From NCBI RefSeq assembly GCF_007992715.1, contig NZ_BKAU01000001.1:2046001-2110000 (forward strand): DNA of 64,000 nucleotides. The letters are read 5' to 3'. This stretch comes from Chitinophaga cymbidii. GTDB taxonomy: Bacteria; Bacteroidota; Bacteroidia; Chitinophagales; Chitinophagaceae. The notes beneath the pieces are model-generated. The model was not told the origin of the DNA, searched no databases, and was given only the letters and a program-made list of their open reading frames with translations. Shown here in pieces: positions 53,382-63,739 of the stretch. The position numbers and the translations under genes are program-made. Position 1 is the first letter of the stretch, and every line of letters starts with the position of its first letter.

Positions 53382-53430
53382 TGTAATAGTTTGATTGAAA
53401 TTATGGAATTTTGAGAATCTGGCAAACTTC

Positions 53431-54483
53431 TTACCATGCCAGCGTCACCTTGCTGCTTTGCGCGTAACCGGTGCAGGTGAGCACCAGTCCCTGCGACAGT
53501 TCCCGGTCCGTCAGCACTTCATTGACAGACATCCAGACCTTGCCTTCCGCGCATCGCGCGATGCAGGAGCCGCATACGCCGCCTTTGCAGCTGTAGGGAA
53601 GCTCTATGCCCTGACGCAGCGCGGCATGCAGGATGGTTTCATTGCCGGGTACGGGAAAGGTGGTTTCTTTTCCGAGATGTTGGAGTAATACCTGTTTGAT
53701 GCTGCTGTCCTGCGGGATCTCCGTTTTAGCGATCTGCGCTTCCGTGTTCACCACGAAATTTTCCTTGTGCAGCTGGGATTTGCTGAAACCCATGAAAGTG
53801 AGGGTGAATTGCACCATCCGCATGTACGCGCTCGGGCCGCAGATGAAGAACTGCGCTTTGTCGCGCTCATATTTCAGATGCTGCGGGGCGATCATTTCCA
53901 GCAGGCCGTTGTTCATCCGGCGGTAGGTGGTGACGGTATCCGCCGGATCGCTGAGTATCCAGAGGATGGTGAAGCGGTCGGCAAACCGTTGTTGGAGGTC
54001 CAGTATCTGCTGGCGGAAGATGGTATTTTTTTCGTCGCGGTTGGAGTAGATGAGGGTGATATGCGCGGCGGTTTCGCGGTGCAGGGCTTCCTGCAGAAGG
54101 GAAAACAGGGGTGTGATGCCGCTGCCGGCGCCGAGCAGGAAGATGTCGCGCTTTGTATCCGGCATGCTGTCCAGCGTGAACCTTCCGGAGGGCAGCAGGG
54201 ATTTCACTTCGTCGCCTACTTTCCAGGTGCGGTGGATGAAGCGGGAGATTTCGCCGTTGGTGATCCGTTTGATGGTAACAGCCATGAAGGGATCGATGCC
54301 GGGCGTGGAGCAGAGCGAATAGGAGCGGCGGTATTCCTCGCCATGCAGCTGTATAAGAAAGGTCAGGAACTGCCCGGCTTTGTAGGGCACGGGTTTACCC
54401 TGTACTTCTTCCAGCCGGTACGTCAGCGTGTCCGGTGTTTCCTGGATAATGGCCGTAATGCGAAGTTGTATATACAGGTCCAT
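53431..54483 (-). CDS. Ferredoxin reductase with C-terminal 2Fe-2S domain (PaaE/Hmp-like)
   Basis: About 350 residues in three domains: FAD-binding (RRSYSLCSTPG near 50-60), NAD-binding (LLGAGSGITPLFSLLQEA), and a plant-type ferredoxin domain with CKGGVCGSC and a last cysteine in LTCTGY. It transfers electrons from NAD(P)H through FAD to the cluster and on to an unknown acceptor, as in PaaE- or PobB-like systems. The companion oxygenase is not next to it. An upstream ATG at 54507 adds eight residues; I chose 54483. Confidence 0.9.
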   Translation of the reverse strand: MDLYIQLRITAIIQETPDTLTYRLEEVQGKPVPYKAGQFLTFLIQLHGEEYRRSYSLCSTPGIDPFMAVTIKRITNGEISRFIHRTWKVGDEVKSLLPSGRFTLDSMPDTKRDIFLLGAGSGITPLFSLLQEALHRETAAHITLIYSNRDEKNTIFRQQILDLQQRFADRFTILWILSDPADTVTTYRRMNNGLLEMIAPQHLKYERDKAQFFICGPSAYMRMVQFTLTFMGFSKSQLHKENFVVNTEAQIAKTEIPQDSSIKQVLLQHLGKETTFPVPGNETILHAALRQGIELPYSCKGGVCGSCIARCAEGKVWMSVNEVLTDRELSQGLVLTCTGYAQSSKVTLAW

Positions 54484-54578
54484 GATGAGAAGCGGGAGCG
54501 GGTTCAAGTGGATTAAAAGCTTGAAAAGCCCCTCTTTTTATTTGGAACGGCTGGGGAACATGACATGATGCTCCCGGA

Positions 54579-56507
54579 TCAGCTTGCGTGAACGGTGATG
54601 GTGCTTTTGAGCATTTCCCTGACGGCATTGGCGATGGCGGGCGCGTCGTAGCCGCATTCGCGTTGCAGCTCCGCGGGTTTGCCGTGCTCTACCAGCCGGT
54701 CCGGGATGCCGAGGCGCCTGATCTCGGCCTTATAGTCGTTATCCGCCATGAATTCCAGCACGGCGCTGCCGAAGCCGCCCTGCAGGGCGCCGTCTTCCAC
54801 GGTGATCACACGGTCGTACCGCTGGAAGATGTCGTGCAGCATATCGGTATCAAGCGGCTTTACAAAGCGCATATCGTAATGAGCAGGTTGCAGCCCGTCG
54901 GTCATCAGCTCTTTCAGCGCTTCTGTTACGAAGTTGCCGGGATGGCCGAGGGAGAGGATGGCAATGTCGCGCCCGTCCTGGATCTTGCGGCCGGTACCGA
55001 TGCGGATGGCTGAAAAGGGCCTGCGCCAGTCCGGCAGCACGCCTTCGCCGCGGGGATAGCGGATCACAAAGGGCGAATTGTTTTCCGGCAGCTGGGCGGT
55101 GTACATCAGGTTGCGCAGCTCCACCTCGTTCATGGGGGCGCTGATCACCATGTTGGGAATGCAGCGCATGTAGGGAATGTCGTACGCGCCGTGATGGGTT
55201 GCGCCGTCTTCTCCCACCAGTCCCGCCCGGTCAAGGCAGAAGATCACCGGCAGGTGCTGGATGGCTACATCGTGTACCACCTGGTCGTACGCCCTTTGCA
55301 TGAAGGAAGAGTAGATATTGCAGAATACGCGCATGCCCTGGGTGGCCAGGCCCGCGGAAACGGTAACGGCGTGCTGTTCGCAGATGCCCACGTCTATGGC
55401 GCGGTCCGGCATTTTCTCCATCATGAATTTGAGGGAGGAGCCGGATGGCATGGCGGGCGTGATGCCCATGATATTTTCGTTCTGTTCGGCCAGTTCTATG
55501 ATGGTGTGGCCGAATACGTCCTGGTATTTGGGTGGTTGGGGGGCTTCCACGCTCTTTTTGAAGATCTCGCCGGTGATCTTGTCGAACAGGCCGGGCGCGT
55601 GCCATTTGGTCTGGTCCTTTTCCGCGAGCGCGTATCCCTTTCCTTTGGTGGTAACGATGTGCAGCAACTTCGGGCCGGGAATGTCCTTAAGGTCCTGCAG
55701 GGTATCTACCAGCTTGGTGATGTTGTGGCCGTCGATCGCGCCGAAGTAGCGCAGGTTGAGGCTTTCGAACAGGTTGCTGGAACGGGAAACCATGCCTTTT
55801 ACGCTGGCTTCCAGCTTGGAAGCCATGTCCCGCGTGAATTTCTTGCCTACCGGCAGCTTGCCGAGGAGGTTCCACACATCGTCCCGGAACTTGTTGTAAG
55901 TATGGGAGGTGGTGATGTCCGTCAGGTATTCTTTCAGCGCGCCCACGTTCGGGTCGATGGACATGCAGTTGTCGTTCAGGATGATCAGGAGGTTGGCATT
56001 GGCCACGCCGGCGTGGTTCAGCGCCTCAAAGGCCATGCCCGCCGTCATGGCGCCGTCGCCGATAACAGCAATATGCTGGCGGTCGTGCTCGCCTCTGTTT
56101 TTGGAGGCGATGGCCATGCCCAGCGCCGCGGAGATGGAGGTGCTGGAATGCCCTACGCCGAAAGTATCATATTCGCTTTCACCGCGGTTCGGAAAACCGC
56201 TGATGCCTTTGTATTTACGGTTGGTATGGAAAACGTTCTTGCGCCCGGTCAGGATCTTGTGGCCGTAGGCCTGGTGCCCCACGTCCCACACCAGCTGGTC
56301 GTACGGAGTGTTATACGCATAATGGAGGGCAACGGTAAGCTCCACCACGCCAAGGCTTGCGCCGAAGTGACCGCCATGCACGCTCACTACGTCGATAATG
56401 AACTGGCGCAGCTCGTCGCACACCTGGTGCAGTTGCTCTCTGTTCAGTTTTCGCAGATCAGAGGGGTATTCGATCTGGCTCAGTAATTGACCGGCCGTAA
56501 TTTCCAT
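54579..56507 (-). CDS. dxs: 1-deoxy-D-xylulose-5-phosphate synthase
   Basis: First enzyme of the MEP isoprenoid pathway, joining pyruvate and glyceraldehyde 3-phosphate with thiamine diphosphate. The 642-residue length is typical. Conserved parts are GGHFGASLG, VWDVGHQAYGHKILTGR, the TPP motif GDGAMTAGMAFEALNHAG, GLVGEDGATHHGAYD in the middle domain, and a transketolase C-domain. The start at 56507 removes 11 residues that are not conserved in character. A -7 box lies at 56530-56537. Confidence 0.97.
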   Translation of the reverse strand: MEITAGQLLSQIEYPSDLRKLNREQLHQVCDELRQFIIDVVSVHGGHFGASLGVVELTVALHYAYNTPYDQLVWDVGHQAYGHKILTGRKNVFHTNRKYKGISGFPNRGESEYDTFGVGHSSTSISAALGMAIASKNRGEHDRQHIAVIGDGAMTAGMAFEALNHAGVANANLLIILNDNCMSIDPNVGALKEYLTDITTSHTYNKFRDDVWNLLGKLPVGKKFTRDMASKLEASVKGMVSRSSNLFESLNLRYFGAIDGHNITKLVDTLQDLKDIPGPKLLHIVTTKGKGYALAEKDQTKWHAPGLFDKITGEIFKKSVEAPQPPKYQDVFGHTIIELAEQNENIMGITPAMPSGSSLKFMMEKMPDRAIDVGICEQHAVTVSAGLATQGMRVFCNIYSSFMQRAYDQVVHDVAIQHLPVIFCLDRAGLVGEDGATHHGAYDIPYMRCIPNMVISAPMNEVELRNLMYTAQLPENNSPFVIRYPRGEGVLPDWRRPFSAIRIGTGRKIQDGRDIAILSLGHPGNFVTEALKELMTDGLQPAHYDMRFVKPLDTDMLHDIFQRYDRVITVEDGALQGGFGSAVLEFMADNDYKAEIRRLGIPDRLVEHGKPAELQRECGYDAPAIANAVREMLKSTITVHAS

Positions 56508-56529
56508 ATTCGCATTAGGGTTTAATGCC

Positions 56530-56537
56530 CAAAAATA
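56530..56537 (-). promoter_or_regulatory. -7 element TATTTTTG of dxs
   Basis: Exact TAnnTTTG match on the minus strand; the leader would be about 15 bases. Confidence 0.5.
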
Positions 56538-56624
56538 CAAGTTTTTACGCTATTTCCCGGCTCCCATTTAAACGCCCATTCCACCATTGATAAAAATTGC
56601 CTTCAGGGAGCGGTTGTCAGGTGC

Positions 56625-56632
56625 TAATTTTG
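56625..56632 (+). promoter_or_regulatory. -7 element TAATTTTG of the LytS-like gene
   Basis: Exact TAnnTTTG match about 54 bases before the start at 56686. Confidence 0.45.
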
Positions 56633-56685
56633 AAATAAGCGCCCCGGTGTGCATAAAGTCGCAGGAGTTTGCTAACTTTTCATGA

Positions 56686-57711
56686 ATGTTTAAACGTTTG
56701 TCAAAATATTGGTGGTGCCAGATCCTGGGGTGGGGAGCTTATGCCTTTTTATACTTCTTCTTCGGCTTCTTTTTCGGTATACTGGATTTGTTATGGGTGA
56801 AATACGTCCTGTCCGTTGTGGTACTGGGCATCCTCATCACGCATGCTTTCCGGGCAATTATCGTCAAATACAAGTGGATCAGGATGCCATTTGAGAAGCT
56901 GGCCATCTATTTTTTCTTTGGAGTGCTCATCTGCTCTACCATTCAATCGTTCCTGCTGACCTTGCTGGGAACGCTTTTCAACGATGATCAGCATAACTTT
57001 TATGATATATGGGGCCGGTCTTTCCTGCATCAGACGGTTTTCCTGTCCCTGTGGGCGGTGATCTATTTTCTCTGGCATTACGTGGAGGAAAGCAGGAACT
57101 CCCAGATGGGCAACCTCCAGCTGGAAGCTACCGTAAGAACGCTGGAACTGAAAACGATCAAATCGCAGCTCAACCCGCATTTTATCTTTAATGCGCTGAA
57201 CAGCATCCGGGCTTTGGTAGACGAAAATCCGCGCCGCGCCCGCACCGCCATTACCGAGCTGAGCAATATCCTGCGCAGCTCCATGCAGGCGGACAAAGCG
57301 GAGACCGTGAGCCTGGAAAACGAACTGAGTATCGTAAAAGATTATCTTGCACTGGAAACCATCCGCTTTGAGGAAAGGCTGAAAGTGGAATTTGATATAG
57401 ACCCGGAAACAATGGAATTGCCTGTTCCGCCCCTGATGCTGCAAACCCTGGTGGAAAACGCCATCAAGCACGGGATCTCAAAAGAGGTAAAGGGCGGGCA
57501 TATCCTGATCGGATCGCAGGTGCGCAACATGCAGCACGAGATCACTATCCGGAACACCGGGCAGATCGTAGAGAACCTGAGCGGCAACGGCTTCGGCCTG
57601 ATCAGCACCCGGCAGCGGCTCGGACTGCTGTTCGGCAAAAGGGCCTCCTTCGAGATCTATAACCTGGACCCGGCAACGGTGGAAGCAAAAGTGCAGATGC
57701 CGCTGCTGTAA
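56686..57711 (+). CDS. LytS-type sensor histidine kinase (His_kinase superfamily)
   Basis: A 341-residue membrane kinase with four N-terminal transmembrane segments (about 12-140), a short coiled coil, and the His_kinase domain with QLNPHFIFNALNSIRALVDE as H-box. An ATPase remnant follows with VENAIKHGI (N box) and GNGFGLISTRQRL (G box). It should phosphorylate the LytTR-type regulator encoded 210 bases downstream. There is no extracellular sensor domain beyond the loops between helices, so the stimulus is probably within the membrane. Confidence 0.93.
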   Translation: MFKRLSKYWWCQILGWGAYAFLYFFFGFFFGILDLLWVKYVLSVVVLGILITHAFRAIIVKYKWIRMPFEKLAIYFFFGVLICSTIQSFLLTLLGTLFNDDQHNFYDIWGRSFLHQTVFLSLWAVIYFLWHYVEESRNSQMGNLQLEATVRTLELKTIKSQLNPHFIFNALNSIRALVDENPRRARTAITELSNILRSSMQADKAETVSLENELSIVKDYLALETIRFEERLKVEFDIDPETMELPVPPLMLQTLVENAIKHGISKEVKGGHILIGSQVRNMQHEITIRNTGQIVENLSGNGFGLISTRQRLGLLFGKRASFEIYNLDPATVEAKVQMPLL

Positions 57712-57788
57712 GTATCGGTCATCAACCAAAAAAAACAGTTTGAAGCCGGCACGGCTCCATCTGACCCGTAAAAACTAAATATGGACAG

Positions 57789-57917
57789 ATGAAATCGAGC
57801 ATGAAAATTATTCCATACCGGGAAATGATAATGCGAGGTTCATCTGTTCATGGAAGCGCAAAGCGTTCACTGAAGCAAAAAGCAAGACATCGTGAACGAA
57901 TAAAATACAAATATTGA
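57789..57917 (+). CDS. Small basic ORF (42 codons) between kinase and regulator genes
   Basis: It begins MKSSMKIIPYREMIM and ends RIKYKY, with a stop at 57915-57917, three bases before the regulator ATG. Its start context AAATATGGACAGATGAAA differs by one base from that of the regulator (AAATATTGACAGATGAAA). It could be a translationally coupled leader peptide or a duplicated start that has decayed. There is no homology evidence, so expression is uncertain. Confidence 0.3.
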   Translation: MKSSMKIIPYREMIMRGSSVHGSAKRSLKQKARHRERIKYKY

Positions 57918-57920
57918 CAG

Positions 57921-58649
57921 ATGAAAAAAGCATTGATCATAGACGACGAAAGACTGGCCAGGAGCGAGCTGAAAAAGCTGCTGGCGGATCATCCCGAGAT
58001 CGTGGTGGTAGGAGAGGCGGTGAATGCAAAAGACGGGATCGAGAAGATAGAAACCCTTCGTCCCGACCTGTTATTCCTGGACATTCAGATGCCTGATAAA
58101 ACGGGCTTCGACCTGCTGGCCGAGCTGGAAAGATCGCCGCAGGTGATATTTACCACGGCGTATGACGAATATGCCCTCAAGGCGTTCGAGTACAATGCGC
58201 TGGACTACCTGCTCAAGCCGGTAGAGCCCAAACGCCTGGCGGACGCCATCCACAAGCTGCATCAGCAGGATGAAAAAGAACGCCTGGCCGCCGCTTCCGG
58301 CATCCGGAACATTCTCGGGGAAAATGACCAGGTGTTCGTGAAGGACGGGGACCGCTGCTGGTTCGTGAAGCTGCAGGAAATACGGCTGTTCGAAAGCGTG
58401 GGCAACTACGCGCGCGTTTACTTCGAAACGAACAAGCCGCTGATCCTGAAATCGCTCAACGCGCTGGAAGAGCGCCTGGACGAGAAAGTGTTCTTCCGGG
58501 CCAACCGCAAGCACATCGTGAACCTGCGGATGATAGAGCGTATCGATACCTATTTTAACGGCGGGCTGCTGCTGGAAATGCGCGGAGGGGAAAAGATCGA
58601 GGTAAGCCGCAGGCAGGCCGTAAAGTTTAAGGAGATGATGAGCCTTTAA
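57921..58649 (+). CDS. LytTR-family response regulator
   Basis: A 242-residue regulator. The receiver domain (1-120) has Asp8/Asp9 in IIDDE, the phosphoacceptor Asp54 in LFLDIQMPDK and the lysine in LLKPVEP. The LytTR DNA-binding domain (about 140-242) has GNYARVYFETNKPLILKSL and FFRANRKHIVNLRMIERI. It forms a two-component pair with the upstream kinase. The start codon is in a 20-base sequence also present at dtd. A terminator follows at 58741. Confidence 0.95.
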   Translation: MKKALIIDDERLARSELKKLLADHPEIVVVGEAVNAKDGIEKIETLRPDLLFLDIQMPDKTGFDLLAELERSPQVIFTTAYDEYALKAFEYNALDYLLKPVEPKRLADAIHKLHQQDEKERLAAASGIRNILGENDQVFVKDGDRCWFVKLQEIRLFESVGNYARVYFETNKPLILKSLNALEERLDEKVFFRANRKHIVNLRMIERIDTYFNGGLLLEMRGGEKIEVSRRQAVKFKEMMSL

Positions 58650-58740
58650 GGCGCAGACTGAACCGGATGCAGGCATAAACAGGGCGCGAACGGCGCCCGC
58701 AAACATACATGGCAGGAAGCACAGCTCCTGCAGATGAAAG

Positions 58741-58771
58741 GGACGATTCCAGGCGGAAGATCGTCCTTTTT
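58741..58771 (+). terminator. Terminator of the LytTR operon
   Basis: GGACGAT (58741-58747) and ATCGTCC (58760-58766) followed by TTTTT, about 90 bases after the regulator stop. Confidence 0.75.
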
Positions 58772-58786
58772 CATTTAAACAAAGGA

Positions 58787-58965
58787 GCCGTCCTTGAAAG
58801 GACGGCCCGGCTAAATTATGCTTATGAAAAAAGGCCTTGTGGGCCATAACTTATGACTACGTTTATTCGTTCCGGTTAGTAGCATGCTGCCGGCGCCCAT
58901 GCATCTTTCGCCGATGCTGAACATTGCCGCATGCATATAACCAACATACCCTTTTTACAGGGATA
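58787..58965. other. Inverted repeats in a 545-bp gene-free gap
   Basis: The gap 58650-59194 has no convincing gene. It holds GCCGTCCTT/AAGGACGGC (58787-58806) and a longer pairing of GGTTA...GCATGC (58874-58887) with GCATGC...TAACC (58929-58942). GGCC stems lie around 58832-58843 and CCC/GGG around 58949-58962. No promoter, coding potential or family is clear; on the minus strand they would lie downstream of the GGGP synthase gene. It may be a long 3' region or contain a small RNA. Confidence 0.4.
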
Positions 58966-59194
58966 TCCGGAATCCGCTCAGGTCGATTAACAAGGGAATG
59001 AAAAAAATACGTTGATCTCTGCTGGATGGACTAATTCTTTCACGGGAGCATACTTCACGGTTATGCCAGGGATCGGTTGGTTTGTTCTGTCTGGAATTAC
59101 TAGCTCTAAATTTCGGTGCTAAGATAAATAACCTTCGTGAAGTTTTTATTACTTTCTGTGAGAAGGCCAATAATTTTTGTGGTACTGGAAAAGA

Positions 59195-59956
59195 TCAGCG
59201 TTTTGAGGTAACGGGCGTGCCATGTACGGCGTCCGCAATTTCGCGGATCAGGGAGATATCTTTTTCAATGGCGTTGCCAACAACAATGATGTCTGCTCCG
59301 GCTTTACAGTTGAGATATGCTTTTTCCGCATCCCTGATGCCACCGCCGACGATCACCGGCACTTCCACCTGGCTGGCTACCCGGTGGATCATGCTTTCTG
59401 TAATGGGTTTGCGCGCTCCGCTGCCGGCGTCCATATAGATCACCTTCATGCCGAGCATGTCTCCCGCCATAGCGGTGCACATGGCAATATCATCCTTATC
59501 TGCGGGAATGGGAGTGGCGTTGCTGATGTAGGAAACAGTCGTGGGCGCGCCGCCGTCGATCACCATGTAGCCGGTGGAGATCACCTCCAGCCCGCTCTTT
59601 TTAACGGCTGCGGCAGACACCACATGCTGCCCGATGAGCAGCTCCGGGTTGCGGCCCGAGATCATGGAAAGGTAAAGCAAAGCATCGGCATACCGCGAAA
59701 CCTGCGACGGGCTGCCGGGGAAGAGGATCACCGGAATAGAGCAGGTAGCCTTGATCTGCTGAACCACTTCATCGAGATGATTCGTAATAACAAGACTTCC
59801 TCCCAGGAAAATATAATCGACCTTAGCTTCGGTACATTTGGCGGTCAGATCAGCAATTCCGGTAGGTGTAACCTTGTCGGGATCAATCAAAACCGCGAAT
59901 GACTTTATACCTTTTGCCTTTCTCTCGATAAAGGAACTGTATATTTTTCTGTACAT
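59195..59956 (-). CDS. Geranylgeranylglyceryl/heptaprenylglyceryl phosphate synthase family
   Basis: A 253-residue (beta/alpha)8 barrel enzyme of the GGGPS/PcrB family, which joins a polyprenyl diphosphate to sn-glycerol-1-phosphate. Motifs are SFAVLIDPDKVTP, FLGGSLVIT, ILFPGSPSQVS, YMDAGSGARKPI and VGGGIRDAEKA with phosphate-binding GNAIEKD. Chitinophaga-type enzymes are known in the family's group II, which makes archaeal-like ether lipid precursors. Its physiological use here is unknown. It is monocistronic and only about 2.7 kb from dxs. Confidence 0.93.
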   Translation of the reverse strand: MYRKIYSSFIERKAKGIKSFAVLIDPDKVTPTGIADLTAKCTEAKVDYIFLGGSLVITNHLDEVVQQIKATCSIPVILFPGSPSQVSRYADALLYLSMISGRNPELLIGQHVVSAAAVKKSGLEVISTGYMVIDGGAPTTVSYISNATPIPADKDDIAMCTAMAGDMLGMKVIYMDAGSGARKPITESMIHRVASQVEVPVIVGGGIRDAEKAYLNCKAGADIIVVGNAIEKDISLIREIADAVHGTPVTSKR

Positions 59957-59982
59957 TAATTTTACATTGTTCCGGTTGTTCG

Positions 59983-59990
59983 CAAATGTA
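59983..59990 (-). promoter_or_regulatory. -7 element TACATTTG of the GGGPS gene
   Basis: Exact TAnnTTTG match on the minus strand, about 27 bases before the start codon. Confidence 0.5.
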
Positions 59991-60245
59991 TAAATTTTTT
60001 TCTAATAAGGTACAGGCTTTAATAAATATGTATGGTGTTGAATTTCCACAGAAATCAGCGCTAAAAGGATGCCAAATCTTCATTTTCCGTCTTTAATTGT
60101 TAATGCCGGACGCTGCGGTGCTTATGCACACGCTGTGGATAATAAAAGTAGGTGCAGCGGTCATTAAAAATTATTTTAGTAATCCTGCATAGAGAGTTAT
60201 TTATGAATAGATTTTGCTAATCCTGTTAATACAAATCATTAGGGC

Positions 60246-63200
60246 ATGAAAAATCAAGTTACCAAGGCTGGCGGCCTGGCGTTTACCCGTCACTTTACCC
60301 GGGAAGGCGTTAGCCCCTACGATCAGTTTGAATATGACCTCCGTACCTCTGTGATCCGGAACCCGGGCGGAGATGTGGTATTTGAGATGAATAACGTGGA
60401 GGTCCCGAAATCGTGGTCGCAGATCGCCACGGATATCCTTGCTCAGAAATATTTCCGCAAAGCGGGCGTACCACAGCCGGACGGCTCGTCGGGGCGCGAA
60501 ACCTCGGTGAAGCAGGTCATTCACCGCATGGCGAACTGCTGGCGCGCCTGGGGCGAAAAGTATAATTATTTCGCGTCCAGAAAAGACGCGCAGGTATTTT
60601 ACGAAGAGCTGGTGTATTGCATGCTGAACCAGGGCTGTGTACCGAATTCCCCGCAATGGTTCAATACCGGCCTCCACGAAAGCTACGGCATCACCGGCAA
60701 GCCGCAGGGCCACTATTACGTGGAGCAACGCACCGGCAAGCTGGAAAAATCCACTTCCGCCTACGAGCGCCCCCAGCCGCATGCCTGCTTTATCCTGAGC
60801 GTGAGCGATGACCTGGTGAATGACGGCGGGATTATGGACCTCTGGGTGCGGGAAGCCCGCATCTTCAAATACGGCTCCGGCGTGGGCACCAATTTCTCGC
60901 AGATCCGCGGGGAAGGTGAAAAGCTCAGCGGCGGCGGCACTTCCAGCGGCCTGATGAGCTTCCTCAAGATCGGCGACCGGGCTGCCGGCGCCATCAAATC
61001 CGGCGGCACCACCCGCCGCGCGGCCAAAATGGTGTGCCTGGACCTGGACCATCCCGAGATACTGGAATTTGTGAACTGGAAAATGGAAGAGGAAAAGAAA
61101 GTGGCCGCCCTCATCGCCGCGGGCTATTCCTCCGACTACGAAGGAGAAGCCTACCGCACCGTCAGCGGCCAGAACTCCAACAACTCCGTGCGCATCCCCA
61201 ACAGCTTCTTCCATGCCCTGGCGGAAGACGGCGAATGGGAACTGAAAGGGCGCATGAACGGTAAAACCGTCAAAACCGTGAAGGCAAGCGACCTGTGGAA
61301 CCAGATCGCCTATGCCGCCTGGCGTTGCGCGGACCCCGGCACGCAATACGACACCACCATCAACGAATGGCACACCTGTCCACAGGGCGGCCGCATCAAT
61401 GCCTCCAATCCCTGCTCCGAATATATGTTCCTGGACAACACGGCCTGCAACCTCGCTTCCGTGAACCTGCGCCGCTTCTTCGATGAAGAAAACGCCCGGT
61501 TCGATGTGAGCGGGTTTGAATATACTGTAAGGCTGTGGACCGTAGTGCTGGAGGTGTCCGTACTGATGGCGCAGTTCCCCTCGAAGGAAGTGGCGCAGCT
61601 CAGCTACGACTACCGCACGCTGGGCCTCGGCTACGCCAACCTCGGCTCCATGTTGATGGTGAGCGGCATCGCGTACGACAGCGAAGAAGCCCGTGGTATC
61701 GCCGGCGCCATCACCGCAATCATGACCGGCATTTCTTACAAGACTTCCGCGGAACTGGCCGCCCACCTCGGCCCCTTCCCGAAATATGAGGAGAACAAAA
61801 ACGACATGCTGCGCGTGATGCGCAATCACCGCGCCGCGGCCTATGACGCCACGGATGCTTATGAAGGGCTGGAGATCAAGCCCCAGGGCATCAATGCGCG
61901 CTTTTGTCCGGATTACCTCCTGAAATCCGCCACCAAAGCGTGGGACGATGCCGTGAAGCTCGGAGAGCAGCACGGTTACCGGAATGCGCAGTCCACCGTG
62001 ATCGCGCCCACCGGCACCATCGGCCTGGTGATGGACTGTGATACCACCGGCGTGGAGCCCGACTTCGCCCTCGTGAAATTCAAGAAGCTCTCCGGCGGCG
62101 GGTATTTCAAGATCATCAACCAGTCCATTCCCACCGCGCTGCGCAACCTCGGATATAAGGAGAACGAAGTGAAAGCCATTGTGGATTACGCCAAGGGCAC
62201 CGGCAGCTTCGCGGGGGCGCCATACATTAACATCCAGACGTTAAGTGAGAAAGGATTTATCGGGGAGGAGCTGAAGAAGCTGGATGCTGCGGTGGCATCT
62301 TCTTTCGATATTGCGTTTGTCTTCAACGTATACACGCTCGGCGAAGAATGCCTGCAACGCCTGGGATTCAAGCCGGAACAGTATTTCAGCCTGGAATTCA
62401 GCCTGCTGCATGAGCTGGGCTTTACCGATGAGCAGATCGATGCCGCCAACGATTATGTTTGCGGTACGATGACGGTGGAAGGGGCGCCTTACCTCAGGGA
62501 AGCTCATCTTCCGGTGTTCGACTGCGCCAACAAATGCGGCAAGAAAGGCGAACGCTACATTCATCCGCATGGTCACATCCGGATGATGGCCGCCGCACAG
62601 CCGTTCATCTCCGGCGCAATTTCAAAGACCATCAACCTGCCCAACGAGGCCGTGGTGGAAGAGATCGCGGATGCTTACAAGCTGAGCTGGGAACTGGGCC
62701 TTAAAGCCTGCGCGCTGTACCGCGACGGCTCCAAGCTGAGCCAGCCGCTGAGCAACAAAAGCGACAAGCGTAAAAAGACGGAAGACAGCGCCGAAGCCAC
62801 CGAAAGCAGCGCGCAGATCATCGATATGAACCAGCTTACGATCGACGAACTGCTGGAAGAGCTGAACAAGCGCATGCTGGCCAGCGCGGATACCTCCCTG
62901 AAACGCGCGCTGAGCCGTATTGTGGAGAGGAAGACCCTGCCCGCCAAGCGCCGCGGCTTCACCCAGAAGGCCAAAGTAGGCGGCCAGCCCATCTTTCTGC
63001 GCACCGGCGAGTACAACGACGGCACACTGGGAGAGATCTTCATCGATCTTGCAAAAGAAGGCTCCACCCTGCGCAGCCTGATGAACTGCTTCGCGATCGC
63101 CGTGTCCGTTGGCCTGCAATACGGTGTGCCGCTGGAAGAGTTTGTAGACAAGTTCGTGTTTACCCGCTTTGAGCCCGCCGGCATGGTAGATCACCCGAAT

Positions 63201-63566
63201 ATCAAATCATCCACTTCGCTGATCGATTACATTTTCCGCGTACTCGGATACGAATATCTCGGCCGCACGGACCTTGTGCACATCCTGGACGCGCCTGGCA
63301 ATACCGGGGAAGACGAATGGGATGAGCCCGTTGCAAAACCGGAATTATCCAATGTAAGGATCATCGGCGCAACGCCGCCGGCCGCATCGCCGAAAACGGT
63401 GAAAAGCCAGCCCGTAGCGGCTACCAGCGGAGAAAGCGGTACGCAGGAATACATGCGCAGCATGCAGAGCGATGCGCCGGCCTGTAATACATGCGGACAT
63501 ATCACCGTTCGTTCCGGCACCTGTTACAAATGCCTGAATTGCGGGAACAGCATGGGTTGCAGCTGA
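60246..63566 (+). CDS. nrdJ: Adenosylcobalamin-dependent (class II) ribonucleotide reductase
   Basis: A 1106-residue class II reductase that makes deoxynucleotides using vitamin B12. Conserved parts are [11 protein letters not shown] (redox cysteine), [33 protein letters not shown], the [18 protein letters not shown] segment, GAPYIN and a C-terminal cysteine motif [14 protein letters not shown] that regenerates the active site. A TSCPD-type segment precedes it near residue 900-1000. It works without oxygen-sensitive iron cofactors. No cobalamin riboswitch or NrdR box is seen in the 289-base upstream region. Confidence 0.96.
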   Translation: MKNQVTKAGGLAFTRHFTREGVSPYDQFEYDLRTSVIRNPGGDVVFEMNNVEVPKSWSQIATDILAQKYFRKAGVPQPDGSSGRETSVKQVIHRMANCWRAWGEKYNYFASRKDAQVFYEELVYCMLNQGCVPNSPQWFNTGLHESYGITGKPQGHYYVEQRTGKLEKSTSAYERPQPHACFILSVSDDLVNDGGIMDLWVREARIFKYGSGVGTNFSQIRGEGEKLSGGGTSSGLMSFLKIGDRAAGAIKSGGTTRRAAKMVCLDLDHPEILEFVNWKMEEEKKVAALIAAGYSSDYEGEAYRTVSGQNSNNSVRIPNSFFHALAEDGEWELKGRMNGKTVKTVKASDLWNQIAYAAWRCADPGTQYDTTINEWHTCPQGGRINASNPCSEYMFLDNTACNLASVNLRRFFDEENARFDVSGFEYTVRLWTVVLEVSVLMAQFPSKEVAQLSYDYRTLGLGYANLGSMLMVSGIAYDSEEARGIAGAITAIMTGISYKTSAELAAHLGPFPKYEENKNDMLRVMRNHRAAAYDATDAYEGLEIKPQGINARFCPDYLLKSATKAWDDAVKLGEQHGYRNAQSTVIAPTGTIGLVMDCDTTGVEPDFALVKFKKLSGGGYFKIINQSIPTALRNLGYKENEVKAIVDYAKGTGSFAGAPYINIQTLSEKGFIGEELKKLDAAVASSFDIAFVFNVYTLGEECLQRLGFKPEQYFSLEFSLLHELGFTDEQIDAANDYVCGTMTVEGAPYLREAHLPVFDCANKCGKKGERYIHPHGHIRMMAAAQPFISGAISKTINLPNEAVVEEIADAYKLSWELGLKACALYRDGSKLSQPLSNKSDKRKKTEDSAEATESSAQIIDMNQLTIDELLEELNKRMLASADTSLKRALSRIVERKTLPAKRRGFTQKAKVGGQPIFLRTGEYNDGTLGEIFIDLAKEGSTLRSLMNCFAIAVSVGLQYGVPLEEFVDKFVFTRFEPAGMVDHPNIKSSTSLIDYIFRVLGYEYLGRTDLVHILDAPGNTGEDEWDEPVAKPELSNVRIIGATPPAASPKTVKSQPVAATSGESGTQEYMRSMQSDAPACNTCGHITVRSGTCYKCLNCGNSMGCS

Positions 63567-63739
63567 TGAAAACGGTATTTAGTTTAGGAATGTTTAACAA
63601 GCGTAACAAGGAAAAATGGTTTTTGGCTGATCGCTGAAAGCTGCGGTGGTACCGGGTTTGTGAGGTATATATGATAAAAAAACTTTGTTAATTATTTGTT
63701 ATTCGGACTTAAAAATTTCAAATAAAGTTAATATAGATA

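Noticed and set aside
59957..60245. Cobalamin riboswitch upstream of the B12-dependent nrdJ
   Set aside because: I looked for a B12-box-like sequence and a large folded leader and saw neither; the region is mostly AT-rich.
60201..61973. A 590-codon frame antisense to the ribonucleotide reductase
   Set aside because: Shadow of nrdJ; the residue pattern is rich in His, Val, Gly and Ala, as expected from reversed codons, with no domain.
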